Positions 36,242-46,754 are shown, counted from the first letter of the stretch. The stretch is 64,000 nt of DNA from Pedobacter sp. AK013 (GCF_014205835.1 NZ_JACHCQ010000001.1:186001-250000); one strand, 5' to 3'. The notes: generated by a model from the letters alone, not told the origin. Numbers and translations: made by a program.

Positions 36242-38766
36242 CCTTCCAAAACAATCTGTTAAGTTTTCCTGGCTGTTTAAAATGGCCTGGCGTGATAGCA
36301 GGAAAAACCGAGCGCGTTTATTGCTCTTTATTTCGGCTATTGTTTTGGGTATTGCGGCCCTTGTTGCCGTTTATTCGTTTAAAGATAACCTGCAAAGGGA
36401 TATTGATGCACAGGCAAAAGAGCTTACAGGAGCCGATCTGGTTCTAGACAGCCGGAAAGGTGTAAGCAAAGCCATGCAAAAAATGCTAGATACACTTGGC
36501 GATGAACGATCGCAGGAGAAAACCTTTGCTTCGATGATCTATTTCCAGAAAGGTGGGGGCAGCCGTTTGGTGCAGATGAAAGCCCTTGAAGGAAATTACC
36601 CCTATTATGGTACAATAGAAACCATTCCGCTAGCGGCAGCAAAATATTTTCAATCAGGAAGAAACGCATTGGTAGATCAAACCCTGATGCTACAATTTAA
36701 CGCAAAAGTTGGCGATTCGGTAAAAATAGGCGATCTCATTTTTAATATCATGGGTACTTTAACCAAAGCACCAGGGCAAACCGGTATTGGTGCAAGTATC
36801 GCCCCTACAGTTTATATTCCATTACAAACGCTCGATAAAACCAATCTGATTAAAACCGGAAGCCGAATCAACAATAAATTTTATTTCAAGTACAACGATC
36901 CGTCCAAAATAGATGAATGGGTAAAAAAACAGAACAGCAGATTAGAAAAAGAAGGCTTCGATGCCGATACAGTTGAATCGAGAAAAGAACAGACAGGAAG
37001 ATCGTTCAAAGATGTAAATCGTTTTCTGGCTTTATCTGGGTTTATTGCTTTGCTATTAGGCTGTATTGGTGTTGGTAGCGCTATCCATGTGTACATCCAG
37101 GAGAAATTAAGTGCTATTGCCACATTGAGGTGTTTAGGATTAAAATCTCGTCATGCCTTTTTAATCTACCTCATCCAGGTCTTTTTTATTGGCTTAATTG
37201 CGGCTGTTTTAGGGGCAGCTTTAGGCACAGGCATACAATTTTTGCTTCCCCTGGTGTTAAAAGATTTTCTGCCGATTGAGATTACCATGCAGGTTTCGTG
37301 GCTGGCAGTTGGTCAGGGTATTTTATTGGGACTGATTATTTCGGTCCTTTTTGCCCTTCCCTCACTCCTATCCGTTAGAAGGATTTCACCTTTAAATGCC
37401 ATCCGGATATCTTTCGAAAAAGCAGGTGGAAAAAGAGATCCGCTAACCTGGCTGGTGTATCTACTTATGGCGGTCTTTATTACAGCTTTTACGCACTTGC
37501 AGATGAAAACATGGATACAAACACTCGCTTTTACCGCCAGTATTGCCATCGCTTTTACGCTGTTGATTATACTGTCTAAACTTTTGATGTTTCTGGTGAG
37601 AAAACTCTTGCCTAATTCATCCCCTTATTTATGGCGACAGGGATTTGCAAACCTCTACCGTCCGAATAACCAAACCTTGATGCTTACCGTTTCTATAGGC
37701 TTATCAACGGCATTTATCTGCACCTTATTTTTTGTTCAGGGGATATTAATGAGTCGTGTTACACTTTCATCTGGCAGCAACCAACCCAATATGGTGATGT
37801 TCGATATCCAGAATACGCAAAAAGAAGGATTGGATAGTTTAACTAAAGCTTTCAAATTGCCATTAATGAATCAGGTGCCTGTAGTTACTATGCGCATTGA
37901 AGAAATTAACGGTAAGAAAGCCAGTGCAGATACCAGTAACATGAGGGCTTATCGCAATGAAATCAGGGCTACCTATCAGGACACTTTAACCGTTGCAGAG
38001 AAAATTACATCAGGTAAATGGATAGGAAAAATAAAACCCAACGAAACGGTTTATGTTTCACTGGATCAGCGTTATGCCCAACAGATTCATGTCGAACTAA
38101 ATGATAAAATCCTTTTTAATGTCCAGGGGATGATGATCCCAACGGTTGTTGGAAGCTTAAGGGAAGTAAACTGGAGCAGGATGCAAACCAATTTCAGAGT
38201 TGTTTTTCCAGCTGGGGGTATTAGAAGAAGCGCCGCAGTTTCATGTATTGATGACCAAGGTGCCATCGGGCGAAGTTTCAGCCCGTTTCCAGGGTGAGGT
38301 GGTACAAAAATTCCCAAATGTATCTGTCATCGATTTAGATCTGGTATTAAAACTCTTGGATGAGTTGTTAAGCAAAATCGGTTTTGTGATTCAGTTTATG
38401 GCCGGCTTTAGTATGGTTACCGGTTGGATTGTTTTAATATCTTCAGTGTTAACTAGTAAAAACCAGCGGATAAAAGAAAGTATTTTATTGCGAACCATGG
38501 GTGCAAGCAGAAAACAGATTTTAGCGATAAATGCGATTGAATATTTCTTTTTAGGGGCTTTTGCAGCCGGTGCCGGATTAATTTTAGCCATCAGCGGAAG
38601 CTGGGCATTGGCTAAATTCACTTTCGATGCGGCCTTTATGCCTCCACTTGTACCAACCTTATTGTTGTTTGGTTCGATTGTATTACTTGTGGTAATTACA
38701 GGTGTGTTAAGTACGAGAAGTATTTTGAACCAACCACCGTTGAAGATTTTAAGGACTGAAGGTTAA
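36231..38766 (+). pseudogene. FtsX-fold ABC permease (YbbP type) split by a one-base frameshift
   Basis: Frame 1 (36231-38297) encodes an N-terminal membrane helix, MacB-like periplasmic domain and several FtsX helices. It leaves the conserved text right after FRVVFPAG and runs 28 or so odd residues to a stop. The frame shifted by one base (open over 38200-38766) continues with VLEEAPQFHVLMTKVP and the last FtsX block (LRTMGASRKQILAINAIEYFFLGA). The change falls in GGGGG at 38214-38218. With four Gs the product would be one 844-aa protein of normal family length. Sequencing error, a real mutation, or slippage decoding are all possible. It partners the ATPase immediately upstream. Confidence 0.85.
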
Positions 38767-38884
38767 GTGAGTTCAGTTGATAGTTTTAAGTGCTCAATTG
38801 CCAATTTGCATATAACTGAAAACTATTAATTGCCAACTGAAAACTGTTTATACAGCTTTTGGTAAATTATAATACTTTTACATC

Positions 38885-39067
38885 ATGATCAGATTAAACA
38901 GCGATACGCCAAGCGATATTCTTCAGGATGTAAAAATTGGCGATATGGTAACCGATACCTTCAGCAAAACGGGCATTGTAGAAAGCATAGAAGTTAATGA
39001 CGATGGCTTATATCGGATTTACGAATTTAACCTCGTTACCGGTAGAACCATTACCGTTAAAAAATAG
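38885..39067 (+). CDS. Small 60-aa beta-rich protein, unrecognised
   Basis: This 60-residue soluble protein begins MIRLNSDTPSDILQDV and has the strand-turn wording of an SH3/Tudor-like barrel (IGDMVTDTF, GIVESIEVNDDGLYRIYEF, GRTITVKK). There is no signal peptide. It lies 118 bp after the split permease gene and 48 bp before a GntP-type permease on the same strand. Function unknown. Confidence 0.6.
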   Translation: MIRLNSDTPSDILQDVKIGDMVTDTFSKTGIVESIEVNDDGLYRIYEFNLVTGRTITVKK

Positions 39068-39115
39068 TTAATTAAAAACCTATATTTAATCACATTACCT
39101 AATATTCCTAGCTAA

Positions 39116-40405
39116 ATGTCATTACTTATCCTGCTTTTCGGTATCCTGTTGCTTTTTGTACTGATCTTGAAAAAGATTAACCCCATGATTGCCCTCATTG
39201 CTGTGGCGATTATTACAGGGCTTTTATTAGGGATGCCCGCTACCAAAGTGATGACTTCCATTAGCAACGGGATAGGCAGCACATTGGGCAGTATGGTAAT
39301 GGTTTTGGCGCTCGGCGCGATGATGGGTAAACTGATTGAAGATAGTGGATCTGCAAAAAAGATCGTTTTCATTTTAATTGGCGCTTTTGGTAAAAAGAAC
39401 ATCCAATGGGCTGTGCTGTTAACAGGGTTATTGGTGGGAATTCCTTTATTCTACAATGCTGGTTTCGTGGTCTTAATCCCTTTGGTTTTTGCCATTTCAG
39501 CTACAACAGGGCTATCAAAATTATATATTGGTATCCCAATGGCCACAGCCCTTTCGGTAACACACGGTTTTTTACCACCTCATCCTGGTCCGGTTGCACT
39601 GGCTGGTATTTTCCATGCCGATATTGGTAAAACATTAATTTATGGATTAACATTAAGCATACCTATTGCGATTATTGCAGGAATCTATTTTCCGCGATTA
39701 ATCCTCAAACGAGATCAATCGGTAACGGTTCACAACTTCAGCATTAGTGAAGAAGAAAACCTTCCCTCTGCTTCAAGGAGTTTTATTACTGCATTGTTGC
39801 CCGTATTCTTAATCATCGCCGGAACCGTTGGGAGCAGTTTCAAGATAGATTATGTTGGTAAACCGCTGTTTATATTTTTAGCCGATCCTACCGCAGCCCT
39901 TTTAATTTCGGTTATTACTGCGCTGGCACTTCAAAAAACTTCTATTACAAAAGCTATGGAATCGTGTGCCGAAGGGGTTAAAAGCATCGCCATGATTATC
40001 CTTATAATTGCAGCTGGTGGTGCCTTTAAACAGATTTTGATTGATAGTGGTATGGGCGAAACGGTGAAACAACTTACTGGTGGTCTAAATTTATCGCCAT
40101 TATTACTCGCATGGTTAATTACGGCATCACTTAGAGTAACACTGGGATCGGCAACGGTGGCCGCACTAACCGCTTCCGGGATGGTACTCCCTTTAATTGG
40201 GGCCGGAGCACCCGCAGAGCTAATGGTATTATCAGTCGGCGCCGGAAGTTTAATGTTTTCACACGTAAACGATACAGGTTTCTGGATGTTTAAAGAATAC
40301 TTTAACCTAAGCCTGAAAGAAACTTTTAGCACCTGGACCATGATGGAAAGTTTGGTTTCTGTTTTGGGGCTTGTTGGAGTGCTGGTATTAAATCAGTTTG
40401 TATAG
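39116..40405 (+). CDS. Gluconate:H+ symporter family permease (GntP type)
   Basis: This is a 429-aa inner-membrane protein with about 12 hydrophobic segments. The GntP family's conserved centre is visible: GIPLFYNAGFVVLIPLVFAISATTGLS, then THGFLPPHPGPVALAG, and near the end GSATVAALTASGMVLP and FSHVNDTGFWMFKEYF. The family takes up gluconate and related sugar acids by proton symport. No gluconokinase gene is adjacent, so the substrate is open (gluconate, glycerate or another hydroxy acid). Confidence 0.92.
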   Translation: MSLLILLFGILLLFVLILKKINPMIALIAVAIITGLLLGMPATKVMTSISNGIGSTLGSMVMVLALGAMMGKLIEDSGSAKKIVFILIGAFGKKNIQWAVLLTGLLVGIPLFYNAGFVVLIPLVFAISATTGLSKLYIGIPMATALSVTHGFLPPHPGPVALAGIFHADIGKTLIYGLTLSIPIAIIAGIYFPRLILKRDQSVTVHNFSISEEENLPSASRSFITALLPVFLIIAGTVGSSFKIDYVGKPLFIFLADPTAALLISVITALALQKTSITKAMESCAEGVKSIAMIILIIAAGGAFKQILIDSGMGETVKQLTGGLNLSPLLLAWLITASLRVTLGSATVAALTASGMVLPLIGAGAPAELMVLSVGAGSLMFSHVNDTGFWMFKEYFNLSLKETFSTWTMMESLVSVLGLVGVLVLNQFV

Positions 40406-40410
40406 CGATT

Positions 40411-40929
40411 CCGTCATTTCGAGCGGAGTGAAACGAAGCCGAGAAATCTACCTATTGTACTTAAATTAAGCTCAAAGATCCCTCCATTACGCTTTGCTCC
40501 AGTCAGGATGATGACCTATCATTTGTATTGTTTTTTGGAAAGCAATTATAGCAGCTTTTAAGCTAAAACAGTCCCGCTCCCGCTTCTGCCAATTGGAAGG
40601 AATTGGCATCCCGCTCCGATCAGGTTTGGCAGGCCTAAATAGTACTACTATCCAGGGTAAAATAAACCCGACCGACAGCGTTATCCTGATTCCTTCTATC
40701 AGGATTAAGCAAAGGACGGGACTAGCGGAACCAAAGTACCACAGGTACTGCTTTCAAAAAAATAGTCAACGCTATAGATCCCTCCATTTCGCTGCGCTTT
40801 CAGTCGGGATGACGATAAACTGAGCAAGAATTGTTGCGAGAAGGCTTTTTCAGCCGACTAAGCAATCTTAAGCGGCCGCTTAGTAGCGATAAGTATAGAT
40901 TGCTTCGGCGTTCCTTCTCACAATGACGA
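40411..40929. repeat. Cluster of three dispersed palindromic repeats
   Basis: The gap between convergent genes has no supportable gene. It holds CGTCATTTCGAGCGGAGTGA (from 40412), a GC-rich block at 40561-40765 (with TCCCGCT, AATTGGAAGGAATTGGCATC and GGACGGGACTAGCGG sections), and a palindrome at 40831-40929 whose arms (TTGCGAGAAGGC / GCCGTTCCTTCTCACAA-like) frame AAGCAATCT and AGATTGCTT. The last block is related to the core of the element at 20597-20842. No terminal direct repeats or transposase seen. Confidence 0.6.
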
Positions 40930-40943
40930 AAATATATAAAATC

Positions 40944-43391
40944 TTAATTCTTCACCCTGCTCTTTTCTGCATCGGCACCAGAAGATTCGTGTTTTGCTGG
41001 CGAAGAAAATGCCTTTCCAAAACGATAGCTATAGCTCAAAACAAAGTTTCTCGAATCTTGCTTATTTGTCCAGCTGGCTTCTGTAGCTGCAAGGTTATTA
41101 ATTACGCCATTAAATATCCGGTTTCTGAAAATATCATTTGCCGTTAATTTCAAAGTGCTTTTTGCCGAGAGTTTTTTCTGTACAGCTGCGCCAAACTCAT
41201 GCACCGAACCCAGTAAAAACTGAACATTAGAAAGTTTACTCTGATAGCTCATGTTAATTTCTGCATTCCATGTCGGACTGATTTTAAACTGCACATTGGG
41301 GTTTGTTCTAAAATAACTGCCATTGGTAACCAAAAAACCAGTATAAAAATCTGTCTTTGAAACTATTTTACCAAACTCCATATAGGCATTTAATTTTGCC
41401 CATTTGGTAAGATCGATCTCTGCATTTACCGAAACATTGGCTACCCTTGTTTTACCCACATTTGCAGGTCTACTGTAATAGGTGCCGTTTAAAATTTCGA
41501 TGGTTTCGTTCACTTCGTCCCTCACCCAACTATAACTAAACGTGGTGGTAATCTTATTTTTAAAAATATGCGATAGTTCTATACTTTGTGTAAAAGAAGG
41601 CTTTAAAAAAGGATTACCAACATAATAGGTAAACTTATCCAACGGAGAAAAGAACGGATTAAGGTCCTGATAATATGGCCTATCAATCCTTCTTCCGTAA
41701 TTAAGTCCCAGTTGGTTATTCCCAGCGGTATCCAGCTTATAAGAGAAATAAAGCGTTGGAAACAAACTGTTATAGGTTCTTTTAAAACTCGAATCGGGTT
41801 TAATCAGATTCCCCAATTGATGCCCGTTAGAGACAGTGTTTTCATACCTCAGGCCGGCCTGGAGCGAAAACCGCTTTCCTTCCCTGCTCATGTTTAGGTA
41901 AACCGCATTGATATTCTCCTTATATAAAAAGTGATTACTCTTTTCATAATCGGCATTGGTTTTTCCGTTTGCGGTATTAAAGTAATCGGCAATGTTATCG
42001 GTTTTGGTATAAGCCGTTTTAACACCTGCATCCAGCTTCCACTTATTTTCCAGTGGATGTGAATAGTCCGCTTTAGCGGTGTAGATATCTATATTCGAAG
42101 GCAAATTACCTGTTAAAATATCCTGATATTTTAATGTTCCGCTCGGCAGGTAACTGAAGTTGTAATAAGTTTGATCGGTTTTGTTCCGGTAAAGCAGATA
42201 ATCTGCATCAAAGGTTAATTCCCGTCCAGCCTGCTTAAATTTGTGCCTGTAATTTAAATTTGCACCGGCATTCTGGTATTTGATCTGATCTATATTTTCA
42301 GCCCTAATAACCGAGTCTAACTGCATCGATGCATTAGATAGGTTACTGGTATTATTGTTTACCTGTTTCGAAATCCGGTTCATTCCGGTAAGCACCACGC
42401 CCCAGGTTGTACGGTCTGATGCATAATAATCGAGCCCTGTTTTCAAATTAAAGGTGTTGCCATGCCTGCGAAAATAAGAATTCTGATTAAAGTAGGATTT
42501 GGTACTACCATCAGCATTTTTATATTTCCTGTTCAGATCAAGGTCGGTAAAACTATTATTGAGGTTGTAGCTCAGGTTACCAAAAACGTTAATCTTATCC
42601 TTACGGTAATTAAAATTAAAACTGTTGTTCGAGCGACTTAATTCACCTTGGTTTAAACTCACATTAATCCCACCATTAAATCCTGCAGTTTTGGTTTTCT
42701 TGGTTTTGATGTTAATAACTCCTCCATTTCCTGCAGCATCATATTTGGCGGGCGGATTAGTCATCAGTTCAATCTGATCAAGCGAAGAGGAAGGCAGCGA
42801 GCGCAGGTAGTTCTCCAGATCGGCACCCGACAAATAAGTTGGTTTATCATCAATAAAAATGGCCACCCCGTTTTTGCCTTTCAGTGAAATTGCCCCGTTC
42901 TGATCTACATTTACGCCTGGCGATTTGCTTAGCACATCCAGTGCAGTTGTGCCTGCATTCGAAATCAAAGCATCAACATTAACAATAGTACGGTCTATTT
43001 TCCGCTCCACAAAAGCTTTCTGCCCCGAAATATTCACTTCCTTTAAATTGGTTGCTCCAGCTTTGATCTTGATATCTGGCAATGCGATAACGGCATGAGT
43101 GGCAGTCAGCACCAAAGTATCGGTTTGGTATATTGGCGATCCAACTACCGATATTTTAATCAAATATTTTCCATAACCGAGCCTATCAAAACTGAACATT
43201 CCATCATTTTCAGTAAAGGTTGTTTTAACCAATGCCAAATCTTTAAGGAGTGCAACTGTTGCAAATTCTATATTTTTTCCTTCGGCATCCAATACACGGC
43301 CATAAATTCTGGATTGAGGAGTTTGAGCTTGAGCAAAAGTAAGGGCCATATTCATCCATAGGACTAAAAAAGCCATGATCTTAAATTTCAT
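40944..43391 (-). CDS. TonB-dependent receptor, outer-membrane beta-barrel family
   Basis: This 815-aa protein has a signal peptide (ends FAQAQ), a carboxypeptidase-like N-terminal domain (about 28-105), a plug-like segment (KSPGVNVDQNGAISLKGKNGVAIFIDDKP), and a barrel of the family-3 outer-membrane type starting near residue 380. Unlike the three SusC proteins it has no SusD partner. It is the last gene of a BlaI - M56 - receptor operon (31 bp after the M56 stop), so it may be controlled by the BlaI-type repressor. Ligand unknown. Confidence 0.85.
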   Translation of the reverse strand: MKFKIMAFLVLWMNMALTFAQAQTPQSRIYGRVLDAEGKNIEFATVALLKDLALVKTTFTENDGMFSFDRLGYGKYLIKISVVGSPIYQTDTLVLTATHAVIALPDIKIKAGATNLKEVNISGQKAFVERKIDRTIVNVDALISNAGTTALDVLSKSPGVNVDQNGAISLKGKNGVAIFIDDKPTYLSGADLENYLRSLPSSSLDQIELMTNPPAKYDAAGNGGVINIKTKKTKTAGFNGGINVSLNQGELSRSNNSFNFNYRKDKINVFGNLSYNLNNSFTDLDLNRKYKNADGSTKSYFNQNSYFRRHGNTFNLKTGLDYYASDRTTWGVVLTGMNRISKQVNNNTSNLSNASMQLDSVIRAENIDQIKYQNAGANLNYRHKFKQAGRELTFDADYLLYRNKTDQTYYNFSYLPSGTLKYQDILTGNLPSNIDIYTAKADYSHPLENKWKLDAGVKTAYTKTDNIADYFNTANGKTNADYEKSNHFLYKENINAVYLNMSREGKRFSLQAGLRYENTVSNGHQLGNLIKPDSSFKRTYNSLFPTLYFSYKLDTAGNNQLGLNYGRRIDRPYYQDLNPFFSPLDKFTYYVGNPFLKPSFTQSIELSHIFKNKITTTFSYSWVRDEVNETIEILNGTYYSRPANVGKTRVANVSVNAEIDLTKWAKLNAYMEFGKIVSKTDFYTGFLVTNGSYFRTNPNVQFKISPTWNAEINMSYQSKLSNVQFLLGSVHEFGAAVQKKLSAKSTLKLTANDIFRNRIFNGVINNLAATEASWTNKQDSRNFVLSYSYRFGKAFSSPAKHESSGADAEKSRVKN

Positions 43392-43422
43392 GAGGTGTTG
43401 ATTGGATTAGCGTTTTTAGAAT

Positions 43423-45324
43423 TTAGTTTTTGTTGTTTTCAATCAGGAAGTTATACATCAGCGAATGCTTATCGTTTTTCAAAAACCGTTGTTTGTACTT
43501 TTTCTGAACATCTGCATTCTGTTTTATACCATTTACAATCAGCTCATCTTTATTGAGTTTGTACGACAATTTATTGGTGCTCGTAATAATGCCGTCTTTC
43601 ATCAATTCCTGATTGATTTCATTGGTATAATCATGCCCATCTCCATTGGTTACGGTTTTCGAAGTAACGGTACGCTGTACACCTGTTCTGGTGCTTGTTC
43701 TTTGGTTATAAGCCGGGGGTGCTGGGGGCGTAGGTGGAACTGGTGGATTAGTTGGAGTTGACGGGGTTGGAGGTAATGGTGGCACTGGCGGTACAGCGTA
43801 TGCCGTGCGGGGTACCCTTGGCGCTCTAGGTGGGCGGGGCGGACGTGGTGCTCTTGGTGTACGGTTACCCCTGCCTTCTTTATCATCCTGTGCCCACTTT
43901 GCATCTTCTTTTGCCCATTTAGCATCTTCTTTGGCCCACTTTGCATCTTCTTTAGCCAGTTTCTCGTCTGCTAGCCTAAGTTTTTCGTCTTCAATCCGGG
44001 CTTTGGCATCTTCTTTCCGCGTTCTCTCATCTGCTGCTGCCCTTCCAGCATCATCCTTTCTAGCTTGCTCATCAGCAATTCTCGCTTTTACATCTTCTGC
44101 TGTTTCATTGTGCTTAATTTTCTTATTTTCTGCTAGTTGTTTCAATTGACGATCCATTTTCGAATTGATCTCTTTTTCCAATTGATCGCCAGACTTCCCT
44201 TCAGCAGGTTTAGTTTTTTTCGCTGTATCCTGTAAAACTTGTATTGAAGTGGATATTTCTTTTCTGGTAACCGTTTTTGCATTGCCTACACTCTTGAACG
44301 CAGCGCTGCAAACCACTACAGATACCAGAGCGATAGTTAATATTGTCTTTTCCATTTTGTTTAAAGTTGAATTGGTGTTGAATAACATCCTGCTTGCCCT
44401 ATGCAACAGGCTACCTTTCTTACCCGTTATTGCCATGGCATAAGCAGGTGCACGCTGCTTAAACTCCTGGCAGAATAGGAGGGCTTGAACATAGTTTTTG
44501 CGATCGCTTACACAGGCAATGGCCAAATCATCGCAGCAATGTTCGCGTTCTGTTTTTATTAATTGTGATACCCAAAGTACCGCTGGGTTAAAGAAGAAAA
44601 CGATTTCGATAAAACTTTGTAATATGTTCACCAGGTAATCTTTACGCTTAATGTGGGCCAGTTCGTGAGAAAGAATCGCCTCAACCTCAGCATTTGACAG
44701 GCCGCTAAGCAAACCCAATGGAACCAGAATTAAGGGTTTAAAATGCCCCACGACCATTGGTGCCTGCGCAATACCCGACTGCATGATTTTAACCGGTTGA
44801 CTTAAACCTAATTTTTCGGCCAGCATGGCTAACTTTTCATCCCATTTTTTACCTGCAGCATAAGTTTTATGTTTGCGTAAATGATATACACCATTTAAAC
44901 CTACCATTAACTGAATGCTTTTTCCGCATATAATTAAAAACCAGATCAGTACAATCTGATAAGCATATGCATTCCATAAAGAAAGAATTTTGTTCAATCC
45001 CGAATACATATCATGCTGTACGTTTGTAATTACGGGCTGATTTGCAGCTCCACCAGGAAGATTAATCACCACCTGGCCAGCTGTAGAACCTATAGGACTT
45101 TGCAGCTCTTTGTAAAAGATGAAGAATATTGCCACAACAAACAACGCTAAACATATAGTAAGCAGGTTATATCGCATTGCCGCACTTGCTTTTCGGGTAG
45201 TAAACATAACCAAACCAGCAAGCAAGGCTAATATTACCCCAAGCCATAGCGAGTGGAATAAAGTAGCACCGAGGGCATGAAGCCAATTTTCGGGTAAAAG
45301 GTTAATTAACTTAAATTCCATCAT
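43423..45324 (-). CDS. BlaR1/MecR1-type M56 membrane metallopeptidase with repeat and Pro-rich tail
   Basis: This is a 633-aa protein. Three or four N-terminal membrane helices flank a cytoplasmic gluzincin domain with HELAH (220-224), and another helix follows near 325-345. The C-terminal 280 residues are unusual: a charged region with EDAKWAK heptads in tandem (four copies), then a basic/Pro-rich tract (APRPPRPPRAPR ... PPVPPTPPAPP), and a final small domain. There is no penicillin-binding sensor domain, so it is not a beta-lactam receptor in the strict sense. M56 proteins relieve BlaI repression by triggering its cleavage; the blaI-like gene is 30 bp upstream. Confidence 0.85.
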   Translation of the reverse strand: MMEFKLINLLPENWLHALGATLFHSLWLGVILALLAGLVMFTTRKASAAMRYNLLTICLALFVVAIFFIFYKELQSPIGSTAGQVVINLPGGAANQPVITNVQHDMYSGLNKILSLWNAYAYQIVLIWFLIICGKSIQLMVGLNGVYHLRKHKTYAAGKKWDEKLAMLAEKLGLSQPVKIMQSGIAQAPMVVGHFKPLILVPLGLLSGLSNAEVEAILSHELAHIKRKDYLVNILQSFIEIVFFFNPAVLWVSQLIKTEREHCCDDLAIACVSDRKNYVQALLFCQEFKQRAPAYAMAITGKKGSLLHRASRMLFNTNSTLNKMEKTILTIALVSVVVCSAAFKSVGNAKTVTRKEISTSIQVLQDTAKKTKPAEGKSGDQLEKEINSKMDRQLKQLAENKKIKHNETAEDVKARIADEQARKDDAGRAAADERTRKEDAKARIEDEKLRLADEKLAKEDAKWAKEDAKWAKEDAKWAQDDKEGRGNRTPRAPRPPRPPRAPRVPRTAYAVPPVPPLPPTPSTPTNPPVPPTPPAPPAYNQRTSTRTGVQRTVTSKTVTNGDGHDYTNEINQELMKDGIITSTNKLSYKLNKDELIVNGIKQNADVQKKYKQRFLKNDKHSLMYNFLIENNKN

Positions 45325-45354
45325 TGTGGTTCTTTAGAATCTTGTTATTATTAA

Positions 45355-45744
45355 TTATTCCATGCTATCCAATAGCCGCTTTATCTCTTCTATTTCCTGT
45401 TTAGAGGTTTTCTCGTTACCCAAAAGCTGCATCATTAACTGCGAAGCAGATCCTTTATATAGTGTATTTACAAAACGATCTAACAACTGGACTTTGGTTT
45501 TCTCTTCAGCTTCAACAGGAATATAAATGTGTTTCATTTGGCTTTCATCACGTTTTAATATTCCTTTCTCGGCTAAGATCTGCATCTGCTTTAAAGTTGA
45601 GGTATAATTCACCTCGCGTTGCTCGTTCAATTTATCGTTTACAAACCGAACTGTAGATGGACCAAACTCCCATAACACCTGAAGAATTTCTAATTCAGCT
45701 TTAGTAGGTTCAGGCAGATTATTTTCAGTTTGATTATTTTTCAT
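45355..45744 (-). CDS. BlaI/MecI/CopY-family winged-helix repressor
   Basis: This 129-aa protein follows the family: LPEPTKAELEILQVLWEFGPSTVRFVNDKL for the first helices, YTSTLKQMQILAEKGIL for the recognition helix and wing, then a helical dimerisation tail. It binds a dyad near its own promoter and is inactivated by proteolysis started by its M56 partner, encoded immediately downstream. A candidate operator lies 10 bp upstream of its start codon. Confidence 0.9.
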   Translation of the reverse strand: MKNNQTENNLPEPTKAELEILQVLWEFGPSTVRFVNDKLNEQREVNYTSTLKQMQILAEKGILKRDESQMKHIYIPVEAEEKTKVQLLDRFVNTLYKGSASQLMMQLLGNEKTSKQEIEEIKRLLDSME

Positions 45745-45753
45745 ATTCTAAAG

Positions 45754-45776
45754 GTACGATATTTTTCGTACGATAC
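45754..45776. promoter_or_regulatory. Candidate operator upstream of the BlaI-type repressor
   Basis: GTACGATA occurs twice as a direct repeat (45754-45761 and 45768-45775). Within it GTACGA...TCGTAC forms a perfect inverted repeat with a 6-nt gap. On the minus strand an AATATTTG box (one mismatch from TAnnTTTG) lies at 45783-45776, overlapping the site's edge, so repressor binding would block the promoter. Confidence 0.5.
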
Positions 45777-46085
45777 AAATATTATGTTGACTATTTTTCA
45801 ATAAAATAAGTAAATAACTGATTTTTAGTCAATTAAAAAAAATTAATATTAAAACTCCGACAGATAGATATTGCATCTTTAGAATCAGACAATTTTATTA
45901 ATCCAACCAGATCTAAAAAGTATAAAACAATACTCGAATGGAGTATACTTTGACAACAATCATTAATCGCGTTAATTTTTATCAATGGAAATAAGGTAAT
46001 GCTTAAGCAAATTTGGGAATCAAAATCTATCCTATGTTGTATACTTTCGTTTTATGGTTACATTTTATCGCTTACAAAAATTAAG

Positions 46086-46754
46086 ATGGCAGATAAAATA
46101 AATACCATCTATATCAAATATTTGATATTGACAGTAATTTACCTCGTGTTACTGGCCTTCTTTGGTGAATATTATTTTTTTATCAGGTTTAATATCGAAA
46201 TCTTAAACTTCGATGACTTTGCCGACCTCTTATTATCGCAAAGAGGACTTTCGCATTGGGAAAAATGCATTTTTTTAATCTTTCTACCATTTATTATTAC
46301 CGCAGGTTTTATCATTCACTACTGGATCTACGATATAACCAACCAGTTATTTACCAGAAATTTTGCCTTTCTGATCGGCGTATTGCCATTTACGTTTTTA
46401 CCATTCCTCATCAGCTTTCAGGATATAAAACTCTCATTGGTGTTATTCGGCATTACCCTTTTACTTTCACTGTTGTTATGGATTATTCTTTTTCATGTTA
46501 GGATGTTTCAGTTCAGCTACCTGTCATTTCATTTATTCACCACCTGCTGCCTGATCACAACCTTTGTTGTACTTGCCAGGATTGATCTGGAAGCGCAGAA
46601 TTGTTTAAGCAACAAAAAAAATACAAACATCCTTAAAAACTTAAATGAACCATCGGTAGATAATAGTATTATCTTTATTGGCAATACAACATCTTTTGAT
46701 TTTTATTACTCACCTACCCAACAAAGGAGTATTATCCTCCCTAAAACAAATTAA
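46086..46754 (+). CDS. Polytopic membrane protein with small C-terminal domain, unrecognised
   Basis: The ATG at 46086 (MADKINTIYIK) is preferred; the frame is open from 45999. It gives 222 aa with five hydrophobic segments to about residue 170, then a soluble tail ending NSIIFIGNTTSFDFYYSPTQQRSIILP. That ending resembles the small IG-T-SYxFxY-type beta module seen at the end of assorted Bacteroidota membrane proteins. It is a lone gene with over 230 bp to both neighbours. Function unknown. Confidence 0.6.
   Translation: MADKINTIYIKYLILTVIYLVLLAFFGEYYFFIRFNIEILNFDDFADLLLSQRGLSHWEKCIFLIFLPFIITAGFIIHYWIYDITNQLFTRNFAFLIGVLPFTFLPFLISFQDIKLSLVLFGITLLLSLLLWIILFHVRMFQFSYLSFHLFTTCCLITTFVVLARIDLEAQNCLSNKKNTNILKNLNEPSVDNSIIFIGNTTSFDFYYSPTQQRSIILPKTN

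Noticed and set aside
43805..44149. Plus-strand Ser/Ala-rich ORF opposite the M56 gene
   Set aside because: It is the reverse of the repetitive EDAKWAK/Pro-rich coding region, which opens frames on both strands.
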